Positions 1-7,531 of a stretch of DNA of 64,000 nt are shown one piece after another (positions within the stretch are counted from its first letter, which is position 1; the number at the start of each line of letters is the position of its first letter). Source of the DNA: Lysobacteraceae bacterium PS02065 (lineage in GTDB: Bacteria > Pseudomonadota > Gammaproteobacteria > Xanthomonadales > Rhodanobacteraceae); NCBI GenBank assembly GCA_029959555.1, contig JASCPI010000019.1:1-64000 (forward strand). Direction: 5' to 3'. The translations under genes and the position numbers were made by a program. The notes beneath the pieces are model-generated. The model was not told the origin of the DNA. It did not search any database and worked only from the letters and a program-made list of their open reading frames with translations.

Positions 1-2
1 CC

Positions 3-1151
3 GACCGGGCGGGCGACGCCTTGCTGCGCCGCCTGCGCACGGTCGACGACGGCGACGCGACCTCGATCGACGTCGACGGCCGACGCCTCACGGGTTTCGC
101 GAGCAACGACTACCTCGGCCTCGCGCGGCACCCCGAACTCGTCGAGGCCATGACGACCGCCGCACGCCGCGACGGCGTCGGCGCGACCGCGGCGCACCTG
201 CTCGGCGGGCATCGCCGCGAGCACGCCGCACTCGAGGCCGAACTCGCCGACTGGACCGGGCGCGAGCGCGCACTGCTGTTCTCGACCGGCTACATGGCCA
301 ACCTCGGCGTGCTGCAGGCGCTGCTCGACCGCGGCGACCTCTGCGTGCAGGACCGCCTCAACCACGCCTGCCTGCTCGACGGCGCACGCCTCTCTGGCGC
401 GACGCTACGCCGCTACACGCATGCCGACGTCGATGCGGCGGCGCGCGCGCTCGCGACGCAGCCGGATGCGGCAGCGCTGCTCGCGACCGATGGCGTGTTC
501 AGCATGGACGGCACCATCGCGCCACTGCCCGCGCTGACCGCGCTATGTCGTGCGCAGGGCGCGTTGCTCATGGTCGACGACGCACACGGCATCGGCGTGC
601 TCGGTCCCGAAGGCTCGGGCAGCCTGCGTGCCGCCGGCGTCGCCGAAGCCGACGCTGCCGTGCTCATGGGCACGCTCGGCAAGGCGCTCGGCACCGGCGG
701 GGCATTCGTCGCCGGGCCGGCCGCACTCGTCGACGGCCTCGTGCAGTTCGCTCGCACGCACGTCTACACGACCGCGATGCCGCCTCCCGTCGCCGCCGCG
801 ACACGCGCCGCCGTGCGCCTCGCGCGCCGCGAAGGCTGGCGCCGCGACCACCTCGCCGCGCTCGTCGCGCATTTCCGCAGTGGCGCCGCGCAGCGCGGCC
901 TCGTGCTGCTCGACTCGTCGACGCCGATCCAGCCCGTCGCGATCGGCGACAGCGCGCGTGCGCTCGCGGTCGCGGCGGCGCTCGAGGAGGCCGGCTTCTT
1001 CGTGCCCGCGATCCGCCCGCCGACCGTGCCCGCGAATGCCGCGCGCCTGCGCGTGACGCTGTCGGCCGCGCACCGGATCGACCAGGTCGAGCGCCTGCTC
1101 GATGCGCTCGTCCAGGCCGGCGCGGTGCCGGCGGCGGACACGGCACCGTGA
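3..1151 (+). CDS. bioF: 8-amino-7-oxononanoate synthase, 5' end outside window
   Basis: PLP enzyme of biotin synthesis that condenses pimeloyl-ACP with L-alanine to give 8-amino-7-oxononanoate. The reading frame is open to the left edge, so the true start lies upstream; an internal TTG at 21 is unlikely to be the start because family members carry about 20 more N-terminal residues. Visible family signatures are SNDYLGL near the start, the aspartate-histidine motif VDDAHGIGVLG, and GTLGKALGTGG, whose lysine should hold the PLP. C-terminal length is normal. The stop overlaps the next ATG (TGATG), which suggests translational coupling. Confidence 0.95.
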   Translation, partial: DRAGDALLRRLRTVDDGDATSIDVDGRRLTGFASNDYLGLARHPELVEAMTTAARRDGVGATAAHLLGGHRREHAALEAELADWTGRERALLFSTGYMANLGVLQALLDRGDLCVQDRLNHACLLDGARLSGATLRRYTHADVDAAARALATQPDAAALLATDGVFSMDGTIAPLPALTALCRAQGALLMVDDAHGIGVLGPEGSGSLRAAGVAEADAAVLMGTLGKALGTGGAFVAGPAALVDGLVQFARTHVYTTAMPPPVAAATRAAVRLARREGWRRDHLAALVAHFRSGAAQRGLVLLDSSTPIQPVAIGDSARALAVAAALEEAGFFVPAIRPPTVPANAARLRVTLSAAHRIDQVERLLDALVQAGAVPAADTAP

Positions 1152-1546
1152 TGCCGCCCGCCGCCGACCTCGCCGCGCGCCGCCCGGTCTGGAGCGCGTT
1201 CGCGGACTTCTACCTCGACACCGACACGACCGGTTCCGAACCCCATGCAGCCGCTGTACTGGCAGCGAGCGCCTACTCACTCGAGGAGCTGCACGCGATC
1301 CTGTTCGACGAGGTGCACGCGGCGCTGTATCCGAACCTCGTGTCGGTCGCCGGCGAGTGGGCCGGCTTCGACATCGACTGGCTCGCCGCGCGCATCCTCG
1401 AGCAGCAGGCCACGCCGCGCTGGCGCCGCCCGCGCGGCCGCTTGCTGCGGAGTACCGCCGCCTCCATCTGGACCTCGCTCGAGCCGCGCATCCGTGCGCT
1501 GCGCGAGGCCACGCCCGTTGCGACGAAGGACGATCCACCCCGATGA
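1151..1546 (+). CDS. DUF7079-like small protein in the bio cluster
   Basis: A 131-residue soluble protein without signal peptide. The core pattern (RRPVWSAFADFYLDTD, YSLEELHAILFDEVHAALYPNL, AGEWAGFDIDWL) resembles the DUF7079 family as I remember it; function is unknown. The ATG overlaps the bioF stop and the gene ends 31 bases before bioH, so it should be co-transcribed with the biotin genes. No catalytic motif is visible. The frame also continues upstream inside bioF, but the overlapping ATG is the natural start. Confidence 0.8.
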   Translation: MPPAADLAARRPVWSAFADFYLDTDTTGSEPHAAAVLAASAYSLEELHAILFDEVHAALYPNLVSVAGEWAGFDIDWLAARILEQQATPRWRRPRGRLLRSTAASIWTSLEPRIRALREATPVATKDDPPR

Positions 1547-1577
1547 CGCTGCACCCTGCCTGCCCCCGAGCCACCGC

Positions 1578-2357
1578 ATGGACCTGACGATCACGCGTAC
1601 CGGCGAGGCCGGTCCCGATGTCGTGCTCGTGCACGGCTGGGCCATGCACGGCGGCATCTTCGGTGGCCTCGTCGACGCGCTCGCGATGCGCTGCCGCGTG
1701 CACGTCGTCGACCTGCCCGGCCACGGGCGCACGCCGGCGTTCGCACCGGGTGACCTCGATCCCGCCCGCTGCGCGACGGCGATCGCGACCGCGACGCCAC
1801 CGGCGACCTGGGTCGGCTGGTCGCTCGGCGGCCTCGTCGCGATGCACGGCGCGCTCGCGCATGCCGGCCATGTCCGCGGCCTCGTCGCGATCGCCGCGAG
1901 CCCGCGCTTCGTGACGGCCGACGACTGGCCGCACGGCGTGCCGGCCAGCGTGTTCGCGGGCTTCGCGGCCGGACTCGAAGCGAACTTCCAGCACGCGATC
2001 GAACGCTTCCTCGCCCTCGAGACGCTCGGCTCGCCGCATGCGCAGGACGAGTTGCGCGCATTGCGTGCACGCGTGTTCGAACACGGCGATCCCTCGCGCG
2101 AGGCGCTGCGCGAAGGCCTCGACATCCTCGATCGCGAGGACGTGCGCGCGCGCCTGGCCGGGCTCGCCGTGCCGTCGTGCTGGATCGCCGGTCGCCGCGA
2201 CCGCCTCGTGCCGCCCGCGGCGATGCAATGGGCCGCACAGGCTTCGCCACGCGGCCGCTTCGTCGAATTGCCGACCGGCCACGCACCGTTCCTGTCCGAG
2301 GCCGACGCGGTCGCCGCGCAGGTGTTCGCGGTGATCGACGAGGCCGAAGCCCCATGA
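1578..2357 (+). CDS. bioH: Pimeloyl-ACP methyl ester carboxylesterase
   Basis: Alpha/beta hydrolase of 259 residues that removes the methyl ester from pimeloyl-ACP methyl ester and so ends the BioC-BioH route to the pimelate chain. The oxyanion motif VLVHGWAMHG lies near residue 15, the nucleophile elbow is GWSLGG, the acid is in the RRDRLVP segment and the histidine in TGHAPF. Family length is normal. The start chosen is ATG 1578, because the longer upstream frame crosses the preceding gene. The TGA overlaps the bioC ATG (ATGA). Confidence 0.95.
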   Translation: MDLTITRTGEAGPDVVLVHGWAMHGGIFGGLVDALAMRCRVHVVDLPGHGRTPAFAPGDLDPARCATAIATATPPATWVGWSLGGLVAMHGALAHAGHVRGLVAIAASPRFVTADDWPHGVPASVFAGFAAGLEANFQHAIERFLALETLGSPHAQDELRALRARVFEHGDPSREALREGLDILDREDVRARLAGLAVPSCWIAGRRDRLVPPAAMQWAAQASPRGRFVELPTGHAPFLSEADAVAAQVFAVIDEAEAP

Positions 2358-3232
2358 GCGGCCTGTTCGACACGCGCCACGTGCGCCACGCGTTCGGTCG
2401 CGCCGCGGCGAGCTACGAAGCCCACGCCGTGCTGCAGGACGAGGTGCAGCAGCGCCTGCAGGAACGCCTCGACGATGCCGCGCTGACGCCGGCTCGCGTG
2501 CTCGACGTCGGCGCCGGCACGGGCCGCGGCACGGCCGCGCTGCGCAAGCGCTACCCGAAGGCGCAGGTGATCGCGCTCGACATGGCGTTGCCGATGCTGC
2601 AGGCCGCGCGCCGCCACCGCGGCTGGCTGCGTCCGTTCGCGCGCGTCTGCGCACAGGCCGAGGCGTTGCCGTTCGCCGAAGCCAGCGTCGACCTGCTGCA
2701 CTCGAGCCTGTGCCTGCAATGGAGCAACGACCTCGACGCCGCGTTCGACGAGTTCCGCCGCGTGCTCGCGCCGGGCGGGTTGCTGCTGTTCAGCACGTTC
2801 GGCCCCGAGACGCTGCAGGAACTGCGGCTCGCGTTCGCCGAGGTCGACGACGCGCCGCACGTGAGCCGCTTCCTCGACATCCACCAGGTCGGCGATGCCC
2901 TGCTCGCCGCGGGCTTCCGCGATCCCGTGCTCGAGCGCGACGTGTTCACGCTGACCTACGACGACGTGCAGACGCTGATGCGCGAGCTGCGCGCGATCGG
3001 CGCGACCAACGCCGATCCGGCGCGTCCGCGCGGCCTCACCGGCAAGGCGCGCATGCGCGGCGTCGCCGCGGCCTACGAAGGCTTCCGCGAAGACGGCCGC
3101 CTGCCGGCGACCTACGAAGTCGTCTACGCGCTCGCCCGTGCGCCCGAGCCGGGCCAGCCGCGGCGTTCGCGCGACGGTGCGGTGGCGAGTTTCCCGATCG
3201 ATCGCCTGCGCGGCAGCCGCCGCACGCGCTGA
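2354..3232 (+). CDS. bioC: Malonyl-ACP O-methyltransferase
   Basis: SAM-dependent methyltransferase of 292 residues that methylates malonyl-ACP so that fatty-acid synthesis can build the pimeloyl chain; BioH later removes the methyl group. SAM motif I is LDVGAGTGRG near residue 50; DLLHSSLCLQW and RVLAPGGLLLFSTFG are typical BioC segments. The start overlaps the bioH stop, so the two are coupled. The stop directly abuts the stop of the convergent gene at 3233 with no spacer, so any terminator must lie inside a coding sequence. Confidence 0.95.
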   Translation: MSGLFDTRHVRHAFGRAAASYEAHAVLQDEVQQRLQERLDDAALTPARVLDVGAGTGRGTAALRKRYPKAQVIALDMALPMLQAARRHRGWLRPFARVCAQAEALPFAEASVDLLHSSLCLQWSNDLDAAFDEFRRVLAPGGLLLFSTFGPETLQELRLAFAEVDDAPHVSRFLDIHQVGDALLAAGFRDPVLERDVFTLTYDDVQTLMRELRAIGATNADPARPRGLTGKARMRGVAAAYEGFREDGRLPATYEVVYALARAPEPGQPRRSRDGAVASFPIDRLRGSRRTR

Positions 3233-3922
3233 TCAGCGCGTGAAGCGTGGCCAGATGCGGCCGGTGCGACGCGCGTACGCCGCGTAGAGCTCGCCGAAGT
3301 GGCGGTCCATCATCGCCTCCTCGCGCGGCACGCGCAGCGCATACATCGCCGCGAACGCAAGCGGCGCACCGAGCCCTGCGACGAGGTTGTGCAGCAGCAG
3401 CGGCTGGGCGATCACGATGAGCCAGATCGCCGCGTACATCGGATGGCGGATGTGCGCGTAGAGGCCCGTGTCGACGAGGCGATGGCCTTGCCGCAGTTCG
3501 AGCGTTGGCGACCAGTTGCGTGCGAGGTCGGCATGCGAACGCCAGAACAGCCACAGGCCCGGCACGAGCAGCGCGATGCCGGCGGATGTCGCCGCGCGCG
3601 GCAGCGCGATCGTGAACACGTCGAGCAGCGGCGTCGCCAGCTGCAGGAACGGCAGCAGCATCATGCCGGCCGTGACGAGCAGCATGAGCCAGGCCTCCTG
3701 ACGATCGACGTGCGAGGCGCGCGTCGGGATCGCCGCGGCCTTCTTCGCATGCGGGATGCGGATCAGCGTGGTGGCAAGGAACGCGCACCACCAGGCGATC
3801 TCGCCGAGCGGCGGCGTGCCGCCGCGGCGCCACAGCCAGGCCGCGAGCGCGACCGCCATGATCGCGAGCATGAGCGGTCCTCGCCGCATGCCGGCGCGCG
3901 TGAGGTTGGAGCCTTCTGCCAT
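3233..3922 (-). CDS. Isoprenylcysteine carboxyl methyltransferase-like membrane protein
   Basis: A 229-residue integral membrane protein with about five hydrophobic segments. The C-terminal block (GLYAHIRHPMYAAIW, then RVPREEAMM and YAAYARRTGR) is the signature of the ICMT/PEMT family, which binds SAM and methylates carboxylates or lipids. The substrate cannot be told from sequence. It is the last gene of the minus-strand hemP operon, eight bases after the DUF6607 gene, so it may act with the heme-uptake genes or simply be co-transcribed. Confidence 0.85.
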   Translation of the reverse strand: MAEGSNLTRAGMRRGPLMLAIMAVALAAWLWRRGGTPPLGEIAWWCAFLATTLIRIPHAKKAAAIPTRASHVDRQEAWLMLLVTAGMMLLPFLQLATPLLDVFTIALPRAATSAGIALLVPGLWLFWRSHADLARNWSPTLELRQGHRLVDTGLYAHIRHPMYAAIWLIVIAQPLLLHNLVAGLGAPLAFAAMYALRVPREEAMMDRHFGELYAAYARRTGRIWPRFTR

Positions 3923-3930
3923 GGTTCGTC

Positions 3931-5022
3931 TCAGCGCGTTTCCGCGACCGCCTTGCCGGCGGGCAGCGGCAGGCCGTGGCGCACGAGGATCGCGTCGATC
4001 TCGTCGCGTGCGATCGTTTCGCCCTTCTCGACGCGCTCGGCCTGGCCGAAGAACTCCATGATGCGCGGCTCGCCATCCGGATCAGGCGTCAGCACGAAGC
4101 TGTCGGCCATGGCGAGGCCCGCTTCCCAGCGCGCGCGCACGTCGGCCCAGTAGCCTTTCGTCTTGCTCCAGTACGCGCGGCCGGGACCGAAGTCGAAGTC
4201 GCCGATGCGCACGTACTCGTTGATGCCGCGCTCGCGCGCGAGCGCATGGCGCGCGCCGCTCTCGTCGATCACGACCTTGGTGTTGTCCTGCTCGTGCACC
4301 CAGCCACCCGGCGTCAGCGTGTGGCGGTTGACCACCTCGAGCACCTGGTAGTCCTTGCGATTGCTGTACTCGCGGCGCGGCAGCGGGCGCAGGGTGAGAT
4401 CCGACGTCCACGCATCGATGCCGTCGACGTGTGCCCAGCGGCCGATGCCCGTGTAGCGCGGCGCGTCGTCGACTTCGTAGACGATCTGCGACCACGCCCC
4501 GCGCGCGTCCGCGGCGGCGACCTTCTCGCGGTCGAAGCGACCGTTGCCGCGGTAGCGCAGCAAGGTCTTCGGCTCGTAGTGCCAGTCCTGGCGCCAATGC
4601 TTGATGACGTGGTCCTCGTCGCCGATCCTCATGACGAGGATGTGCTGCAGCGCGATCGAACGACCGTCGTCGGCGATGACCTCGACGAGCTCGGTCGCAC
4701 CCGAACGCTGCGGGTCACGCGGCGCGTAACCGGGCGACAGCGCCGCAGTCTCGTCGAATGCGAAACGCACGCGGAACTCGCCGGCCATCGCGAGGATGCT
4801 GCGGCGGTCGCAGTCGAAGGCTTCGGCCGGCGTCGACGGCAGGCTCGCACACGGTCGCGTGTACTGCGCGGGTGCGGGTTCGGCGAGCGGCTTCGGCTTG
4901 GCCGGCGCGGGAGACGGCGATGCTGCAGCGACCGGTGCAGCGAGGGGCGCGCGCGCGGCAGGTGTCGCGCAGGCGCCGAGCAGCGCCGCGACGAGCGGGA
5001 TCAGGGCAGAACGGACCATCAT
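3931..5022 (-). CDS. DUF6607 family lipoprotein of the heme locus
   Basis: A 363-residue exported protein. The N terminus (VAALLGAC) has a lipobox-like cysteine near residue 18, followed by an Ala/Pro-rich linker and a folded domain rich in W, Y and D (DHVIKHWRQDWHYEP, YEVDDAPRYTGIGRW, DYQVLEVVNRHTL). This matches DUF6607 as I know it, a family often found beside TonB receptors and hemP. Function is unknown; a role in heme handling at the membrane is inferred from context. It lies four bases downstream of the preceding operon gene. Confidence 0.82.
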   Translation of the reverse strand: MMVRSALIPLVAALLGACATPAARAPLAAPVAAASPSPAPAKPKPLAEPAPAQYTRPCASLPSTPAEAFDCDRRSILAMAGEFRVRFAFDETAALSPGYAPRDPQRSGATELVEVIADDGRSIALQHILVMRIGDEDHVIKHWRQDWHYEPKTLLRYRGNGRFDREKVAAADARGAWSQIVYEVDDAPRYTGIGRWAHVDGIDAWTSDLTLRPLPRREYSNRKDYQVLEVVNRHTLTPGGWVHEQDNTKVVIDESGARHALARERGINEYVRIGDFDFGPGRAYWSKTKGYWADVRARWEAGLAMADSFVLTPDPDGEPRIMEFFGQAERVEKGETIARDEIDAILVRHGLPLPAGKAVAETR

Positions 5023-5026
5023 CGGA

Positions 5027-5695
5027 TCAGGCTACGTGCAGGGGGGAAACCCACTCGGCGTTCTCGGCGCGCACGATCGAGCGTGCGACGTCGAGGCCGA
5101 GCAACGAGATGCGCAGCGGCGCATGCGCGCCGAGCGAGCGGACCCACGGCGTCTGGCGCAGGTCGAACACGAGCAGGCGGGCCTGCCAGCGATGCCCGAA
5201 GCGCGCGAGCGCGCGACGCAGGAACGTGGGATGGCCGGGCGGTTCGGAGGCCGTCATGTCGATCGGCGAGAGGCCGTTCGCGGACGCCATCTGGTCCCAG
5301 GCGAGGTAGTCGGTGTCGGGCAGCAGGAACAGCTTGGCGCTCGGCTCGCGATGCTCGTCGTAGAGGCCGAGCCATTCGCGCGGACCGTGCGGCGTGACCA
5401 TGCTGCAGGCGCGCAGCGCGCTCGCTCGCGCCAGCGCACTCGCGGCGGGATGCTCGAGCAGGACGAGACCGTCGCCCGTGGAGGAGCGCGCATGGGTCGG
5501 CGCATTGACCTCGCGGCGCTCGATCCACAGCACGGTGCCGAGGCGGGGCAGCCATTCGGCGAGCGGCGGCAACCAGGCCGAGACGGCGTCGCGATCGCGC
5601 GAGGCACGCCGCGGTACGGCGAACGTCGGCGCATCGCCGGGCAGAAGGACCTCGCCGGCGTGACTCATCTCGGGGACGTGCAGACCATCACTCAT
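5027..5695 (-). CDS. Unrecognised soluble protein of the hemP operon
   Basis: A 222-residue protein without signal peptide or membrane segment. I do not recognise the family. Segments such as WLPPLAEWLPRLGTVLWIE, REWLGLYDEHREPSAKLFLL and WQARLLVFDLR suggest a compact alpha/beta fold. The ATG at 5695 is preferred over an upstream in-frame ATG at 5863 because GGGAG sits seven to eight bases before it. It lies between hemP and the DUF6607 gene on the same strand, so it is presumably Fur-controlled and linked to heme use in the cytoplasm. Confidence 0.75.
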   Translation of the reverse strand: MSDGLHVPEMSHAGEVLLPGDAPTFAVPRRASRDRDAVSAWLPPLAEWLPRLGTVLWIERREVNAPTHARSSTGDGLVLLEHPAASALARASALRACSMVTPHGPREWLGLYDEHREPSAKLFLLPDTDYLAWDQMASANGLSPIDMTASEPPGHPTFLRRALARFGHRWQARLLVFDLRQTPWVRSLGAHAPLRISLLGLDVARSIVRAENAEWVSPLHVA

Positions 5696-5915
5696 CACGG
5701 GCTCCCGTCGCGGGGCGACGACGCGCACCATGGCACGCATCGTCGCTGTCGCGGACATCGTGGCCCCAAGGCGGGGCGTCGACGCTGGCTGGCATGAAAG
5801 GCCGTGGATGGCGGGACGGCGTGTCGGCTGGCTGCGACGTTGGAGACGACCGCGCCGGTGCATCGTCCTGCGCAGGCGCAGGCGACACGACCGGCACGTG
5901 GCGGCAAGCGCCGCG

Positions 5916-6128
5916 TTACTTGGTGAGGATCAGCTTGTCGTTGCGCGTCAGGCGCAGGCGGTACTCCTGGCCGGCGTGCTCGATGACGAGCTCACGACCG
6001 CCGGAGAGCAGGCGGTGGCTGTCGATGCGCTTGGCCGGCGCGACGCGCGCGGCGGAGACGGCGCTGGCGAGCGAGGGCGACGAGACCGGGTCCTGCCCGG
6101 CGGGAGACACAGCATTCGGACTCAGCAT
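5916..6128 (-). CDS. hemP: Hemin uptake protein HemP
   Basis: A 70-residue protein whose C-terminal half (RELVIEHAGQEYRLRLTRNDKLILTK, residues about 45-70) is the HemP/HmuP domain found at the front of heme-uptake operons; relatives influence heme receptor expression. The N-terminal 40 residues are low-complexity and variable, as is usual. A near-palindromic Fur box lies about 28-48 bases upstream of the ATG, so iron control is likely. A 220-base gap separates it from the next operon gene. Confidence 0.88.
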   Translation of the reverse strand: MLSPNAVSPAGQDPVSSPSLASAVSAARVAPAKRIDSHRLLSGGRELVIEHAGQEYRLRLTRNDKLILTK

Positions 6129-6155
6129 GATCGGGCTCCGGTTGGCTAACGACGC

Positions 6156-6176
6156 AAATGATAACGATTCTCATTT
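6156..6176. promoter_or_regulatory. Fur box upstream of hemP
   Basis: The sequence AAATGATAACGATTCTCATTT is a close match to the Fur consensus built from GATAAT-type hexamers and is nearly palindromic (AAATGA...TCATTT). It lies just upstream of hemP and should place the minus-strand operon under iron repression. Confidence 0.85.
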
Positions 6177-6260
6177 AGGAGTCAAGCGGTCGCGATGCGA
6201 AAGCCTCGCCGCTCGATAGGCGTGCCGAACCCGAGAGCGGCGCCGACCCTTGTCATTCTA

Positions 6261-6280
6261 TTTGCGAACGATTCCCATTA
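6261..6280. promoter_or_regulatory. Fur-like box upstream of the 6362 gene
   Basis: TTTGCGAACGATTCCCATTA resembles the GCGAATGATTCTCATTA-type Fur sites of this group. It lies about 80 bases before the exported-protein gene at 6362 and about 85 bases from the hemP box, so the two divergent promoters appear to have separate sites. Confidence 0.65.
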
Positions 6281-6361
6281 CCCTATTGCCCGCCGCGCGA
6301 CCAGCCCCTCCACGCCACTCGACGCGATTCACGCTGCTTTTCGAGTCCCTGGAGGTTTCCC

Positions 6362-7042
6362 ATGCTGTTCCGACGCCTCGCGCTGTCCTGCGCCGCGCTC
6401 GTGCTGGCCGGCCCGCTCTCGGCCGCCACGTTCCCGCTCACGTTCAACGCCGACGGCAGCAGCCGCTGGTACGACTTCTACCTCGACGAGTTCGCGCAGA
6501 TCGACAGGGGCTTCGGGGGCAACCAGGCGCTCGATGGCATGTATGCGATCAGCGCCGAGGCCGATCCGTTCAACCCGACCGTGTATTCGCAGGTCGGTAG
6601 CGACGGCGTCGACATCTTCCCGGCCGAAGGTGCGTTCGCGAGCGTCGGCTCGCTGACCTATACGGGCACCGGCAACGGCACGTTCCCGATCACCGCGATC
6701 GCGCTCGAGATCGAACGCTACGTGGCCGGTGACTACAGTGCACTCGGCGTCGGCTACACGACGCAGGTCAGCAACATCAACGGCAGCATCACGATCGCGA
6801 ACGGCGCGGTTAGCGGCATCCAGATGACGGCGACGATCCGCTTCATCTACGACGCAAGCTTCATCCCGCCGCTCACGACGATCCCGTTCGAGGGCTCGCT
6901 CGAGATCACCGGCAACCGCTTCGCGATCTTCGTCGACGACGACTACAACTTCGGCCACGGCACCTTGCACAACGCCTGGGACCTGGTCGGCTCGGTCGCC
7001 AACATCGGCGGCGACCTGCTGTTCCGTCACGGCTTCGAGTGA
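6362..7042 (+). CDS. Fur-box-preceded exported protein of unknown function with GFE tail
   Basis: A 226-residue protein with a clear signal peptide (hydrophobic run to about residue 20, cleavage near LSAATFP). The mature part is rich in beta-strand, Gly, Asn and aromatic residues. It resembles neither HasA nor other hemophores I know. It ends in LLFRHGFE, a short tail seen on other exported proteins of this window. A GGAGG run precedes the ATG. Its position inside the heme island and the Fur-like box suggest iron-starvation expression; a role as secreted or surface iron or heme binder is only a hypothesis. Confidence 0.8.
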   Translation: MLFRRLALSCAALVLAGPLSAATFPLTFNADGSSRWYDFYLDEFAQIDRGFGGNQALDGMYAISAEADPFNPTVYSQVGSDGVDIFPAEGAFASVGSLTYTGTGNGTFPITAIALEIERYVAGDYSALGVGYTTQVSNINGSITIANGAVSGIQMTATIRFIYDASFIPPLTTIPFEGSLEITGNRFAIFVDDDYNFGHGTLHNAWDLVGSVANIGGDLLFRHGFE

Positions 7043-7154
7043 TCCGGCGGCACTGATCCTGGCGATACGTCGCGCTGTCGCCATGCAGAACCCGCGCAGA
7101 GGACTTCGCCGTCATGCGAAGCGCCGTGTCATACGCGACAATGACACCACGCAC

Positions 7155-7256
7155 GGCGGAATCACCTGCGGTGGTTCCGCCCTACTGCCCTCGATGTCGC
7201 AACACCGCGACATGAGTCCGCTCTCGCAGGGCGGAACCCGCGAAGCGGATTCCGCC
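7155..7256. repeat. GGCGGAATC hairpin repeat, copy 1
   Basis: The left arm GGCGGAATCACCTGCGGTGG... (7155-7185) and the right arm GCAGGGCGGAACCCGCGAAG... (7226-7256) are imperfect inverted copies of one motif, separated by about 40 bases. The same pair recurs at 7318, 44627 and 59958. Confidence 0.85.
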
Positions 7257-7317
7257 GTCATGCGAGGCGAAGCGTGATGCGAAGCGCCGTGTCATACGCG
7301 ACGGTGACACCACGCAC

Positions 7318-7416
7318 GGCGGAATCACCTGCGGTGGTTCCGCCCTACCCTCGATGACGAAACACCGCGACACGAATACGCTTTCGTAGGGCGGAACGCG
7401 CGCAGCGGATTCCGCC
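7318..7416. repeat. GGCGGAATC hairpin repeat, copy 2
   Basis: This is a near-identical left arm at 7318-7348 and a right arm at 7385-7416. The flank GCGAAGCGCCGTGTCATACG is shared with copy 1, so this is a tandem duplication of the whole unit. Confidence 0.85.
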
Positions 7417-7494
7417 ATCGTCCTCGGGACACGCCATCACCCGCAGCGGCATCGAGTCCGATCGCTCTGTCGGGTGCGGGAACACGTGAAGAAG

Positions 7495-7523
7495 ACCGGG
7501 GAGCGGACCCACCGCTCCCCGGT
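7495..7523 (-). terminator. Terminator hairpin of the TonB receptor gene
   Basis: Perfect 12-base arms (ACCGGGGAGCGG and CCGCTCCCCGGT) with a five-base loop lie nine bases past the receptor stop. Only a short pyrimidine run follows on the minus strand, so it is a strong stem without a classical U tract. Confidence 0.75.
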
Positions 7524-7531
7524 TCCGTACC

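Larger units (their letters stand above)
7043..7531. other. Convergent gap filled by repeats
   Basis: No gene is supported here. About 490 bases between two convergent genes hold two tandem copies of a unit with 163-base offset (starting near 7114 and 7277), each with a GGCGGAATC hairpin pair, and then the receptor terminator. Confidence 0.8.

Noticed and set aside
543..2884. Long minus-strand frames opposite bioF, bioH and bioC
   Set aside because: Antisense shadows; the biotin genes carry all expected catalytic motifs on the plus strand.
5688..5907. Small minus-strand frames between hemP and the next operon gene
   Set aside because: Pro/Ser/Ala/Arg-rich translations without start signals; treated as leader or spacer of the hemP operon.
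6362..7042. HasA-type hemophore
   Set aside because: It has a normal N-terminal signal peptide and lacks HasA sequence features; only context supports heme binding.
7114..7416. Direct repeats considered as a CRISPR array
   Set aside because: Only two units, 163 bases apart, with internal inverted arms and no unique spacer pattern or cas gene.
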